Shown here: positions 1 through 10,900 of the stretch, one piece after another
How the letters are laid out: each line of letters opens with the position of its first letter
How positions within the stretch are numbered: the stretch's first letter is position 1
Source: Aphelenchoides besseyi
Taxonomy: Eukaryota > Nematoda > Chromadorea > Rhabditida > Aphelenchoididae
DNA: 64,000 nucleotides
Direction: 5' to 3'
NCBI GenBank assembly: GCA_024699855.1
Contig: JAMPIQ010000001.1
Location: 11,222,001-11,286,000 of the forward strand
Position numbers and translations under genes: made by a program
Notes under the pieces: model-generated
What the model was told of the DNA's origin: nothing
What the model saw: only the letters and a program-made list of their open reading frames with translations
Databases searched by the model: none

Positions 1-17
1 ACATTTGGACGCCAAAT

Positions 18-1785
18 TTGCGCGTATCGATTTTCGAACGTGACACGAAATTCGGCGATTGGCGGCAGCTTTCGCAGAGCGCAAGAAGTTTTTATTCCGG
101 GAAATGAAACTGAAAGTCGACATCGAAGAGCCGTGGATGGCGGCCGAGAGCTCGACACGCTATCGCGTCTACGCGTCCGAACGTCCGGCGTCCGCCATCG
201 CCTTTCCGGTCACGGCGCAGGACGTACATTTGGATCGACCGCCGTCTTCCGTTCCACTCTGCCGACCGTCCCGACAAAACTACGCGTCAAGAGATTCCAA
301 TCGTAAGTCGCAGGTTTTGTGTTGCCATTTCACCGTCTCTTTCAGCCGCCCAACGCTCGCGTTTCACGATCGTTTCTCCGGCGCAAACACGACGACCGGT
401 CGTGCGCATTCAATCGACACACATCCTCAAGTCGTCCAATCGACTCCACCTCCCAATTCACATCCCCAGCAAATCTACGTGACCACCGTTCCGGATGCAC
501 TGCCGGCAGTGAGCGAAGAAGAGGTCCAAAAGTGCATTCGCTTCTTCCGTACACTCACCAATCTCACCAACAAAGACAAGAAATACGCGCCCGGCACTCG
601 CGAACAAGTCAAACAGCTCGTCAAGGTGCGTTCTACTCCTGTGCCTATGACTTCTCTTTCAGTCGGTCATCAATGCCGAAATCGAACCCCAGGAGTTCAC
701 TCAACATCTCCAACAGCTTCTCGACTCCAAAGCCCAACCACAACTGCTGCCCTTTCTCCGCAAAACACTCCCGGCGCTGCGTGAAGGTCTGCAGTCGAAA
801 CGATACACCTTGGAGTTGGACGATGCACCTGCGGAAGCACCACCTCAACAACCAGAACCTCAGCCGCGAATCGTCTACACCAGTCAACCGGTTGCCGAAT
901 CTCAAGTCATCATTCTGCCCACCTACTCCACCGCTCAACAATCCACCTATTCGACTCCTCAGCCGAATGCCTACGTCGAGCCCCACCAGCTTCAGATGCC
1001 CGATCTGCCATCCACTTTTCTGGACGCTCAAGCGCTGTGGAGTCGTTTGGTCGAAGAGGTGCCCGACTGCGAATCCGTCGATCCGGACGTCATTACGCGA
1101 ATATCGGACGTAGTCGAGGCGAAACTCCGCGATTTGTGCAACGAGTTGGCCGACTGCGCAGCTCATCGCTTGGAACCAATGCGTCTGAATCGTCACTACC
1201 AACCGCTCAACGATCCCCGACGACAACTCCGTTTCGTTGAAGAACTCGCCAAACAGGAACACGAACGAAAGTCCGAGTTGGAAAAAGAGGCGGCAATCAA
1301 GTTCTCCAAATCAAAGTCCAAAGACAAAGACACTCTGGAGAAGGCCAAAGAAGTGAGTTGAAGCGTCTTCACAACAGTCAATTACTGATCTCCGACTTTC
1401 AGATCAAACGCGCCAACCAGGAAGAGAATCTGAATCGCGAAGCCAACGAAGCGGCTATCGCAGCTTTGGGCGGCAATCGTGGAACCAAACGACCGTGGAG
1501 CTACGATCCGATGAAGAACGCGGCGACCAGCGGACTAAACGTTCAGGTGCCTAGCTTCCCCTCTCTGCTCCATTATACGGCGCTTTTCAGACCCATCGGC
1601 CTCGAGTGTGTCGTGTGAACATTCGCGATCTTCAGACGGTGCTGAACGTCCGAAATATTCCCGACGTCTCCGATCTCAAGTTCCAGTTGGCTTTCGGTTT
1701 GATACAGACTCCAAATAAGAGCGATCAACTCTGAACCTTATTATTTTGTTATCATTTGTTTTGCATGAACTAAACTTGAAGTTTT
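18..1785 (+). repeat. Left arm of 1.77 kb inverted repeat
   Basis: This segment is the reverse complement of 16045-17809. By eye I find only two differences over the whole arm: one T in the first TAF4 intron and one extra CA dinucleotide near 416-422. The arm holds the whole recognisable TAF4 gene and about 50 bp of 3' flank. Identity starts at TTGCGCGTATCG and stops after CTTGAAGTTTT. The 14.3 kb between the arms is single copy in this window. Confidence 0.95.
104..1734 (+). pseudogene. taf-4: TAF4 (TFIID subunit), frameshifted copy
   Basis: Copy of the TAF4 subunit of general transcription factor TFIID. Exons read 104-302, 346-625, 663-1352, 1403-1546 and 1591-1734, all with GT/AG introns of 36-50 bp. 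Exons 2-3 encode a TAFH (NHR1) domain, recognisable from KCIRFF and LPFLRKTLPALREGL; exons 3-5 encode the TAF4 C-terminal domain, with LEPMRLNRHY, RPWSYDP and the terminal RVNIRDL block. Joining exon 1 to exon 2 leaves the frame wrong: an extra CA at 416-422 (CACACA here, CACA in the other copy) shifts the frame before the TAFH domain. The other copy at 16096-17723 stays open. The first in-frame ATG is at 104; the codons just upstream are open back to a TGA at 41, so a further 5' exon may exist. Either a dead duplicate or an indel error. Confidence 0.75.
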
Positions 1786-2076
1786 CTTTGACATTCGACT
1801 GATTACTCGTAGTAATAGGTTTTCAAGGCAATGACGCCAACTCCGCTGATCGCTTTTAAATTACAGCGTTCAAGTCAGTTTGACTCAGTGCGTGTTTAGT
1901 TGTTTGTATGTCGATTTGTTGGAATCACCCGCTTTCTAAGGTTTGGTTTCGTTTCCTCAGATCGACGGGATATTGCGATAGCGACGAGATAAGGTATTCT
2001 AAGTTTATCAAAGGGTGAGTATTAATTCCGATGAAAAGGTTAGACACAATACTTTTGGTGTTTATATGCTTTTCAG

Positions 2077-3051
2077 TCAATTTCGATTTTTATTGAAATT
2101 CGAAACCGGAAAGCAAATATTCTAATTGAGCCGGAAGACTTCTTCGAGTCGATGGACTTCAATTTGGGCGACTTATCCAAGGAAAGATGTCAACGGCATT
2201 TTCAATCGTTGGTCCAACAGTTGAAATTGAAACCCATAAAACAAGTAGACGAATTCGGTTTGTACGATGTGGTTTTGCCAAACAATTTTACAAGTAAGTT
2301 GACAATCAAGCCCGCGAACTAGTTGCAGAATTTCGAGTCCAATACTTCCGAAAGGAAAAAAGGTTTTGCTTGTATCTAATTTCCGATTTATCTTTGAAGA
2401 TGCAAAGATTTTTGATCGTTTGAGTTTTCCGTTTATCTAAAAGTTTTCGAAGCAAAGAAGCAGGTGAGTGATAGTCTCATACTGTCTAATTGTTTTCAGT
2501 GGATTTACGGGATAATCGATGGAACTCGGGAATCGGAGTCGATGCTTTATCGGGATGACGATTTCATTTTGCTCGATAACAAAATAAAACATAAGCGGAG
2601 GTTTTCCGGGTTGTGTTATTTAGCGTTGATCACACGTGGTGATTTTCGTTGTTTACGGTGAGTAATCGCACAATTTTTGGTTTGAGCCTGTTTCAACGAC
2701 CTAACTGCCGACTACATTCCACTGCTGGAGAACATTCTTTTCAAGGGCAGCAATGTTCTCTGTGATCGCTACAAGATTCCAAGATCGCAACTACTCGTCT
2801 ACTTTCATTATCCCGCATCTTATCCTCATCTGCACATTCATTTTCGAGAACTTTGCGACTTTCAACTTCTTCATATTTATCCTCTCACTCGTCCATCGGC
2901 TTCGCAGCAGTTCCCGGCCGGAAGTCGTTGCGTTTTTCTCGAAGAAGTGATAGCAAATCTTCGATTGATGTCCGACTTCTATCAGCACTCAACTCTTCCG
3001 TTATTTCTTACCAATCAAGTTGAATGGCTGAAGGTTTTCAATAAACTTTGA
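2077..3051 (+). pseudogene. dcs-1: DcpS-like scavenger mRNA decapping enzyme, degenerate
   Basis: Related to DcpS/DCS-1, the HIT-family hydrolase that clears m7GpppN caps after 3'-5' mRNA decay. The C-terminal half is clear: WIYGIIDG, then RCLR/DLTADYIPLLENIL, YFHYPASYPHLHIHF with the HIT triad HLHIHF, and EEVIANL near the end; stop at 3049-3051. Defects: (1) the acceptor before DLTADY reads TTTCAAC where TTTCAGC would restore both AG and frame; (2) the middle region (2325-2460) cannot be read in one frame, needing an extra base between FPFI and KVFEAKKQ; (3) no convincing first exon, a candidate ATG lies at about 1908. Introns with good borders are at 2294-2328 and 2464-2500. The 3' end overlaps that of the convergent transporter by 14 bp. 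Probably a pseudogene, unless the base calls are wrong. Confidence 0.6.
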
Positions 3052-4558
3052 CGTTTTTACTCAACTTTGTAAACTCAGCCGGTTGATCGGAAACAAAGTA
3101 ACAAAACAAAAAGTTTCCGACGATCAGAACCGCTGCCATGATGAAGAAAATGACTCGCCAGTCGTCTCGCTCTTTCGAGTCATGTACGAACAGAAGAACC
3201 ATAAGCGGAGAGATGAAGAACGAAACACATTTTAAGAACTGAACGTTTGCAATCACAAAGTGAGTAAATTGTCTAAAGAGCTTGGTTAATCAAATGGAAG
3301 TCTTGTGAGTACTCACCGTGAGACCAGAGAACCGCATTTGTAAAACCCACCGCAATTAGCGCCAATACACGCATAGTTGATTGTCGAGAATGTTACGGCA
3401 AGTGCCGGTAAATCTCTTGGAACAAAGCCTACGAGAATGAAGAAGGCTGCCGAGCCAAATAAGGCGATCGTATTGCAGATTCTCATTTTGTTAATTTCAC
3501 TCATAAACCTTCAAATCTCATGATTTTGGTTACTATTGACTAATCACTTTGTTTTGTCGAAGATCCAACCAAACGCCAATTTTGATGGAATGTGCGAAAT
3601 TGCGGGTAGCATCGACAGAACGGCCGCCTTCTCCAGCGAATAGCCGAGAACGTCAGTCAGATACTGCGGGAAGTAGGTAAGTAGAAAGATGGCCGAAATG
3701 ATATCGCCAAAAGCATTAAACCAAACAACCAAAATAATTTTGTTTGTACATATTTGCTGAAACACAAGACTAGCGAATCAAACTGAACACTCACTCTATA
3801 CGGAACGTAACCATCTAATCGCCGTGATTCCACGTTTTTACCTTCCATAATCTTCTTCCGCTCACTTTCACTCACAAAACGATGCTTCTCGGGATAGTCG
3901 TTGTACAGAAAGAACCATAAACCAAAAAGTAAAAGGCCAATTGCTGAGAGGAAATAATATACTGATTTCCAACCAAGCTCAGAATAGCAAAGCTTAAGAG
4001 CAATCACTTAAGTTCATTTAAACTTACTGCACCAGCCAATGGGTTAGTGAGAATAACGGATATTTGTGAGAAAATGGTCATTGCCGCCATGAAGAAACCG
4101 TTTTCGTCTAAACACGCCCATCGACTAGTGACCTACAGACGAAATTTTCGGTCCACCAAATTCAAACTTACCATTCCAATTCCGGCAAAATTTGAAGCAA
4201 ACGCAACTCCCTGAAAGCGAATTGAAGTGATCGACAACCACAAACCTACTTGCAAAAACCGTAGGGCAACGAACGGCACAAAACCAATCGTATGAGCCAC
4301 CGGAATCAAAGCCGTCGATACAAACGATATTGTTCCTGCAATAGCAAAGACATAGCGAGCCCCATATCGTGCGTAGAGCAAATTGAATGGCAATGTCGCT
4401 AGAATACTCCCAATCGAAACTGCCCAAATAGAAATCGTATCGCGTTGTGGTGTGGCCGGGCCGTCGCATAGCATCGTGACGTGAAATGCTATCATGTTCG
4501 AGCATATGGACGTCAGACACAGGCTCGTAAGAGCCAAAATCAGGAAACGAAAGTTCAT
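3038..4558 (-). CDS. SLC17-type MFS anion transporter
   Basis: Major facilitator of the SLC17 (sialin / vesicular glutamate / Na-phosphate cotransporter-like) group, a membrane importer or exporter of organic anions. The first exon has the nematode SLC17 opening LTSICSNMIAFHVTM and the TM2-3 region with LLYARYGARYVFAIAG, and ends at FLQ. Later exons give FASNFAGIGMV, NGFFMAAMTIFSQIS, LGWKSVYYFLSAIGLLLFG, a cytoplasmic loop with EKHRFVSESERKKI, then LTDVLGYSLEKAAVLSMLP, IPSKLAFGWIFDK, and a last exon with DDWRVIFFIMAAVLIVG. About seven exons with short introns; all junctions I checked keep frame. No lesion seen. The start ATG at 4558 is followed by a hydrophobic stretch. A TATA-like GCTATATAAAC lies upstream at 4724-4734 on this strand. 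The exact substrate cannot be told. Confidence 0.85.
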
Positions 4559-4723
4559 CTGAAATACAAAAACTCTACAGAAAACTATCTGATTAGTTAA
4601 CGACGTTAAAACGATCGATTTCGTGTACTGCGCTAATCACTAACTCGTACAAATGCAATCGAATCACCGGTTGTTTGCGCTGATCGCTACGATCAAACAG
4701 GAAACAACTACGTGGTAGCCGGC

Positions 4724-4734
4724 TGTTTATATAG
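4724..4734 (-). promoter_or_regulatory. TATA-like box upstream of the SLC17-type gene
   Basis: On the minus strand this reads GCTATATAAAC, about 170 bp upstream of the transporter ATG at 4558. The match to a TATA box is good, but no start site can be shown from sequence. Confidence 0.35.
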
Positions 4735-4799
4735 CGTCCTTATTGTTTGTGGGAACTTGTTTGTTGTTTTGGCTTCTGTATAAGATTTTCAAAAAAAAG

Positions 4800-6670
4800 G
4801 TTAGTCACAGAAAAGAAGCAACATTTGAGCTTAATCGATGAAAAGCAGCCAAATTACGGTAATAAACCACGTCTTCGAACACAAAAGTGACGTTTACAAT
4901 AATCTTTTGTTTCAAAACGTCGATCAATTGAGTCGATTAGGCCACGAAAATAAACTCGCAATGAGTCACTACGCAAATAAATACAGAAAGTGGTAAACCG
5001 ATCAAAAACGAAATATCGCAACGAACTTTTTCTCTCGATGAATTCAAACGCAAAGGGAGCAATCGAAAAACTTCCATTCACGTGTTTCATCGACGGAAGA
5101 TTAATCATTTTGATTTATTGAACACACAAAAAACATGACCACTAGTCGTTTTTCATTGCGTCAAACAACTCTAATATCCGGAATTATGTTTCTATTTTCT
5201 CTGGTATACTAACGATTGTTTTAGTGCGTGAACGAACTCCTGCGTTTCTACTATTCATCTATTGCTTTGAACAATTAACAACTCCATGTTCATTCACCTC
5301 TTCACACATCGTGATAAGTGGAATTCTTTTCATCGTTAGTAACCTGTTAGCTTGAGCAGACCGAAGTTTGAAAATAAGTTTTGAGCTTTTCATTCGTTTG
5401 ATTAGATGAAGGACTATTTGTTCTTAGTATGCTTCTTAGAAGGCCATCGGCACATAAACAAGTCGATTATTACGATAATCACGACGTTAATTTGTGCTAC
5501 CCGTTGAAACAATCTTAGAAATACTTTGATTTGACTACCGCCAACGACAACTTCCGCCGATTTCATTGCAGCAATTCAAATCAAGACTTGAAGGTCGTCA
5601 GACGTTCAAATTGTTTCGAAACTAAAATAGAATTCTGAAACGCGTCAATGAACTACTTTCTCTTCCAGGGTTTGTAAAGCGTGAATCGTTTGACGGTTTA
5701 ATGAGGTTAGTATAAAAGATGTTTATTCGTAACTTCAACATATTCCTTTTGCTTCAGTAATCCCGGTGTTGGGTGCCGATTTTCTGATCACTACTGTTCT
5801 TTTGATGTTTGTTGAAGCAGATTCATGGTCTGTTGCTTGAGTACATTTCAACCTCCTTTACAGTCATTATAATACTTTTATTCTCGTTGAAGAGTCTCCT
5901 ATTGTTGTACAACCAAGTTTAGTGGACCGAAGTTTTTGCGTACCTCTGCTTCGCAAAATGATCGAAAATTTGATTGGAAGCGCAGTGAATTTGATCAAAC
6001 GGGCGACTTCTATCACTTGTACACGACCGTAAGCTCAATACCGCCATTTCATTCACATGTTTCAGTTTTCAAAGTTCTTTTTGAGTCAGATTGGCACCCT
6101 CACCTTCTTCCACAGTCACCTCTGCTTGAATGATTCAGAAGATAGAACAGTAGCGAGACACGTTCAATGCTTCTTTTTAGAGTCACTTTGTTTTGCATCT
6201 TGCGCACGCAGCGATCTTGACCGAGAGTTGGAATCCGCCGCGATTCGATTACGAAAAGTTGTGTGTTAGACGCGTCAACAACAAACACAAGTGAATCGTT
6301 CGTTCTTAAGAAGAACTGAGTGTAAAGTCAAAGGTCATTTTTTAGCCTAGAGCTTTTGGCTGTTCGCCGATCGATGGTCGACAAAAAGCTTTCGAATTTG
6401 ATCGTCTTAACTTAGTGGTTCGCTTAGTTGGATCAAATTTGAGAACCAGGTATTCAATTAGATAAAATCAAATTGACCATGAGTTCCATTTCTTGACCAC
6501 AAACTTCTCTTCAGACGACTGTCAACAAGCCGTACGCTACGTAAGCGTTGATAATGTTCGAACAAGAATTGCAACAAATGTGGGAATACAAAAGGGTGTC
6601 TGGACATCGAAATTTAAATTCCTTCGACGAACTTGAGTCTTCTGATCATTAGATCGAATAGATAATACAT
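4800..6670. other. Gene-poor stretch; no gene supported
   Basis: AT-rich sequence with many stops. Two hints only. At 5780-5835 there is a stretch related to 24585-24640 (see findings). At about 5936-6020 and 6055-6269 two open segments around a GTAAGC...TTTCAG pair could be joined in phase 0, but nothing recognisable is encoded. Confidence 0.4.
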
Positions 6671-6675
6671 TTGCA

Positions 6676-6843
6676 GGTGCGAATTGGAGAGTTGATTCTT
6701 TTAGAGTGTGTTAGTGATGGAGATCTTGAGCCGACGAGTAATCAGACAATGTGCTACGAAGAAGCCACAAAAGTGGATCACAATGCCGATTCTCATTGTT
6801 CTTCCCGTCAGTCTTGGACGACGACAGCGACTTTTCTGACCTG
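6676..6843 (+). CDS. Possible last exon of a small secreted-type protein
   Basis: An open stretch after a TTTGCAG acceptor reads VRIGELILLECVSDGDLEP..., contains four Cys/Met-rich positions, and ends in TGA at 6841-6843. The GELILLECVSDGDL pattern vaguely recalls the fibronectin-type-I-like modules of nematode extracellular proteins. A short candidate exon (about 6516-6541, between TTCAG and GTAAGC) lies upstream, but I could not find a start. Codon use looks coding; the identity is a guess. Confidence 0.25.
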
Positions 6844-7988
6844 AATTGAGGATGAGCGATTTGTTTTAATGAGATTTGTCGGCGCGGATTTGCGTCTTTC
6901 CTCCCAATTATTCACACCTTTCCTTCGTGAAGAAACGTTTTTGTTTGCAATTTCGTGGAATAAACTTCTGTAAGGACTTCTCGTTTGATAAGAAGAAAAT
7001 TTTCTGGGGAGGACAACCTCAACGTGCGCAGATGAGCTCTTCGTTGCGTTCGACGTTCTGCTTCTCGATCAAATTCGATGAAGAAGATCGTTAACTCTTT
7101 TTTGCAACATCTCGACGTCACGCCCAAACGTTCGATCTGACCTCTTTAGCCGTCGATTCTCGCGGAATCGAGGTCGTCGACGGCGGGAAGAAATTTTTGT
7201 GGACGATCGCAAAACGTGTTTTCGAAACGGTTCTCTTGATGAAGAACCACTTGAGCGCGTTTCTTTGCGGAATGACCATTCAGAAGTGAAAGTTTTGGGA
7301 AGAGACGCATCATTGTGCTCAGAAATGTCGACAAATGAGAATTTTTGATTATGAGAAACGCAATTTTTTGATTTCCCAAACGAAAGAAACTAATCAAGAC
7401 GTCGTTAATTGAGTCGACGTTACACGAATTTCGTCGCATGTGATCTCCACGCAAATTTCGAGTCGGTCACTTCAGATTCCAATGGAACCTGAGAAGTGAA
7501 TTGATGGTCGCCAGATACCCGGTTAGAAGTATCCAATGAATCGATTAATCCTCCTCCACTATTCGCTTGTTCGCTGATAACTTCCATAGTGTCCGCATTG
7601 TTTCCTTTTGAGCTCTTACATCCGATCGTTCATTTGATCAGCTTCGTGCGTCATCCAAAAGATTTCGAATCTCCCGGAATTTCGAACGACGTCGAAAGGC
7701 GGTTGATTTTGCTCGTGTGTTAAACGTTCGACGCGCGTTCTCCTTTCTGACCCAATTTACTCATCGCGCTGATGACCTCGCTGATCGGAATCTTTTCTGG
7801 CCCGAAAGAAGGTCATGCACGCAGTTGGATATCAATCAAATCGCGTTCCAATTTTTCTTGGTTCCGCCCAAAACGCGATTTCGAGCGCAACTTTTCGCCG
7901 ACGCCGTTCATTCAAATCACTTGGGTTCTCGGCGTATTTGTGCTTCTAAGTTGTGCACTCTGATTACCGTACGGTCTTTTTGCAGGTG

Positions 7989-10900
7989 ATGTTGCGGCCA
8001 ACGTTTTTGGTCGTTGCGTTTTGCGCGTTCGGAATCGCTGCGCAATCGATTCGTAAGTTTCGAGAAGAACGTTCCCGGGACACAAACGTCTCTTTCAGCT
8101 TTGATTTCTGAATGCGAATCGGGAACATCGCCCGTTTTCCTTCTTCAACACAACTCCACCGTTGGCGCACGTTTGCGTCAGACTCCAACCCAGAACTTCA
8201 TCGAATGCGCGGAATTGTGTTCAACAAAAGACGTGAGTGGCCCAAAAGCTTCCCATTCATGTCGTTGCAGGATTGTGTTGGAGTAGAATACGCGGACGGC
8301 GCGTGTCATCAAATCGGCGCCGGACGCAAAGACGAACGCTACGAACAAGTGGACGAATCGGCGCCGTTGGCCACGAAAAGTTGCGTTAAGGTTTGTGATC
8401 AGCATCGACGTCTTTAAAGTTTTTGGCTTCAGAGCGAACGCATTTGCGCGTCGCCTTTTCATTTCGACGTTCACGAACAAAAAATTTTGGTTGGTTTCGC
8501 GCGTGAAGTCGTTCCAGCCGATTCGATTCATGTCTGTTTGTCAGCATGTTTGAACGCCTTCGACACCTTTGGCTTCGAGTGCGAATCCGTGATGTACTAC
8601 CCGTTGGATGCGGAGTGTATTTTGAACACGGAAGATCGTTTGGATCGTCCCGACCTCTTCATCGACGAGCATGACGATACGGTGGTCTATTTGGACAACA
8701 ACTGTGCCGGTAGTCAATGTTATGCGCCGTACGTTACGCAATACACCGCCGTGGAGGGACGTCAATTGCGCGAGGAGTTGGATCACTCGTTCACGGATTT
8801 GGACATGGAAAGCTGCGAACAGCTTTGCACGCAACGTGTCACGATCACCAAAAAAGATTTCAACTGCAAATCGTTCATGTACAACAACGCCACTCGCACG
8901 TGTATTCTCTCTGACGAACGTTCAACACCATTGGGTCGTGCCAATTTGACTGATGCTCCCGGGTTCACGTACTACGAGAAGAAGTGCTTTGCGTCGCCAC
9001 GTACGTGTCGTAACGTCGCTTCATTCACTCGCACACCACAGATGCTTTTGGTCGGTTTTGCGGCCTTTGTGATGGAGAATGTACCGTCGATGGGAATGTG
9101 TTTGGATCAATGCACGAAGTAAGTGAACGATGGGAAGGTTGTAACTTTCGCTTTTCAGTCCTCCACCAGAAACTGGCGAGAAGTTCGTTTGTAAATCGGC
9201 AATGTACTACTACAACGAACAAGAATGTATTTTGAATGCCGAGTCTCGAGCCACGAAACCCGATTTGTTTATTCCCGAAGAAGATGACTTTGTTGTCGAC
9301 TATTTCGACATCAACTGTCATTTGCAACAAGAGAAATGTCCCGGAGACTCGCAATTGCACTCCGTTCGCTCGTTGAATGCTGCTTTGCCCGAGGGCGAGG
9401 GATCGTTGCATGTGATCGAAACCTTGAACGGTGGAGTTGCTGAATGTGCACGCAAATGCTACGAATTGGCTCCCGAAAAATGTCGATCGTTCAATTACGA
9501 CAAAGAAAGCAAACTCTGCAATTTGTTGTATTTGGATGGAAAGACGACTCTTCGACCACAAGTCAAGACCGGAGTCGATTTGTACGATTTGCATTGTTTA
9601 ACACGTAAGTTTCGAATCATTCCAAGAACTTGGAAGATGAGCACAAGATTAGCCGTATCTGAAGTGAAGGACAAAGCTTATGACTTTTGGAGCTTTGGGT
9701 ATTAGATCAAATCTTGAGGTTATCTGGAGGGGTTATCAATGGTAATCTTAGTCGTAGTAATCGAATCGTTTTCAGCACCCACCGGTCAATGTCAAAATCG
9801 CGACGGCGCCGTGTTCTCGCGTTATCTTTACACCAAACAACCGGGTATCGCAGCCAAAGAGCAATCGGTGATCTCACTCTCCAGTTGTCTTCAAATGTGT
9901 CTATCAGCCGAGAGATGCGAAGGAGTGAACTACAATCGTCGTACGGGTACCTGTTCGGCCTTCACTTCGGTCGAACAACAAAACGGTGTCTACGGAGCGG
10001 CGGATGAGCACGTCGACTTCTACACCAATTTGTGTCAACACAAAGAAATCGAATCGGCATCTTCATCGGGTGCCGCAAACGTTCCCAAAGACGAACAAAA
10101 AGAAGCAAAAGCATCGGGAACTGCAAATCGTATCAACGCGTTGAATGAGTTGCCAGCAAAGAAGAATCAAATCAAAGACAAAGAGCCGATTCGATTCAAA
10201 CCCACGGAAACACCTGCAGGACAAAATGGGCAAGGTATGTTTAATGTGCTTTGGTTTATTGTAAAACTTGTAACCGGACAATGTAATGAAAATGCATTCG
10301 AAAAATTTAAAAGAGAAATTACTTTTGAATAATTGGCTTACTGATCGTCGTACTTCGAGCGCTCTTCCAAGAGTTCCTCGAGCTGTGAGATCGATTCTTC
10401 GATTGCTCGTGTCAATGCCGCTGGGATCGCCGTAAAATTCTTCGCGGATTCGATTTGAACATTGCCACTAGTTGACGCGCTATAATAATAATATCGTTAG
10501 TATCCAGCGAGCGTTTAACTTGCACAACTTGAGTTATGTCATCGAGTGCAAAGCGTTTCGTTTTTTCGAACTGAGTTCGATATTCCGATTCCACGCGAGT
10601 TTGCTTTGAGGCAATAGAAACTGAACTGTTAAGTGCTATGTAGAGTTCCCAAAAACGTATTTCACCGAGTCGATTATCGTGCTCAATTTGTCCTCATCCA
10701 TCGAGTACAGTGTTTGTGCTTCACACAATGTGTTTTCGTTGCTTTTGACGTTTTTCACTGAAATCGAAATCCAAATAACAGTTTGGGAATTAAAAAACCT
10801 ACAGAGATTGATTGTTACGGATTCTGCTTGAGCCGTGAGCATTTTGTTACTCGCATAGAGAAGTGGAATGACATCCACCTGTGTTCGGTCCAGTTTCCCG

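Noticed and set aside
645..1262. 205-residue minus-strand open frame across TAF4 (mirrored at 16568-17185)
   Set aside because: Shadow of the TAF4 coding strand, which shows clear TAFH and TAF4 domains and good splice sites.
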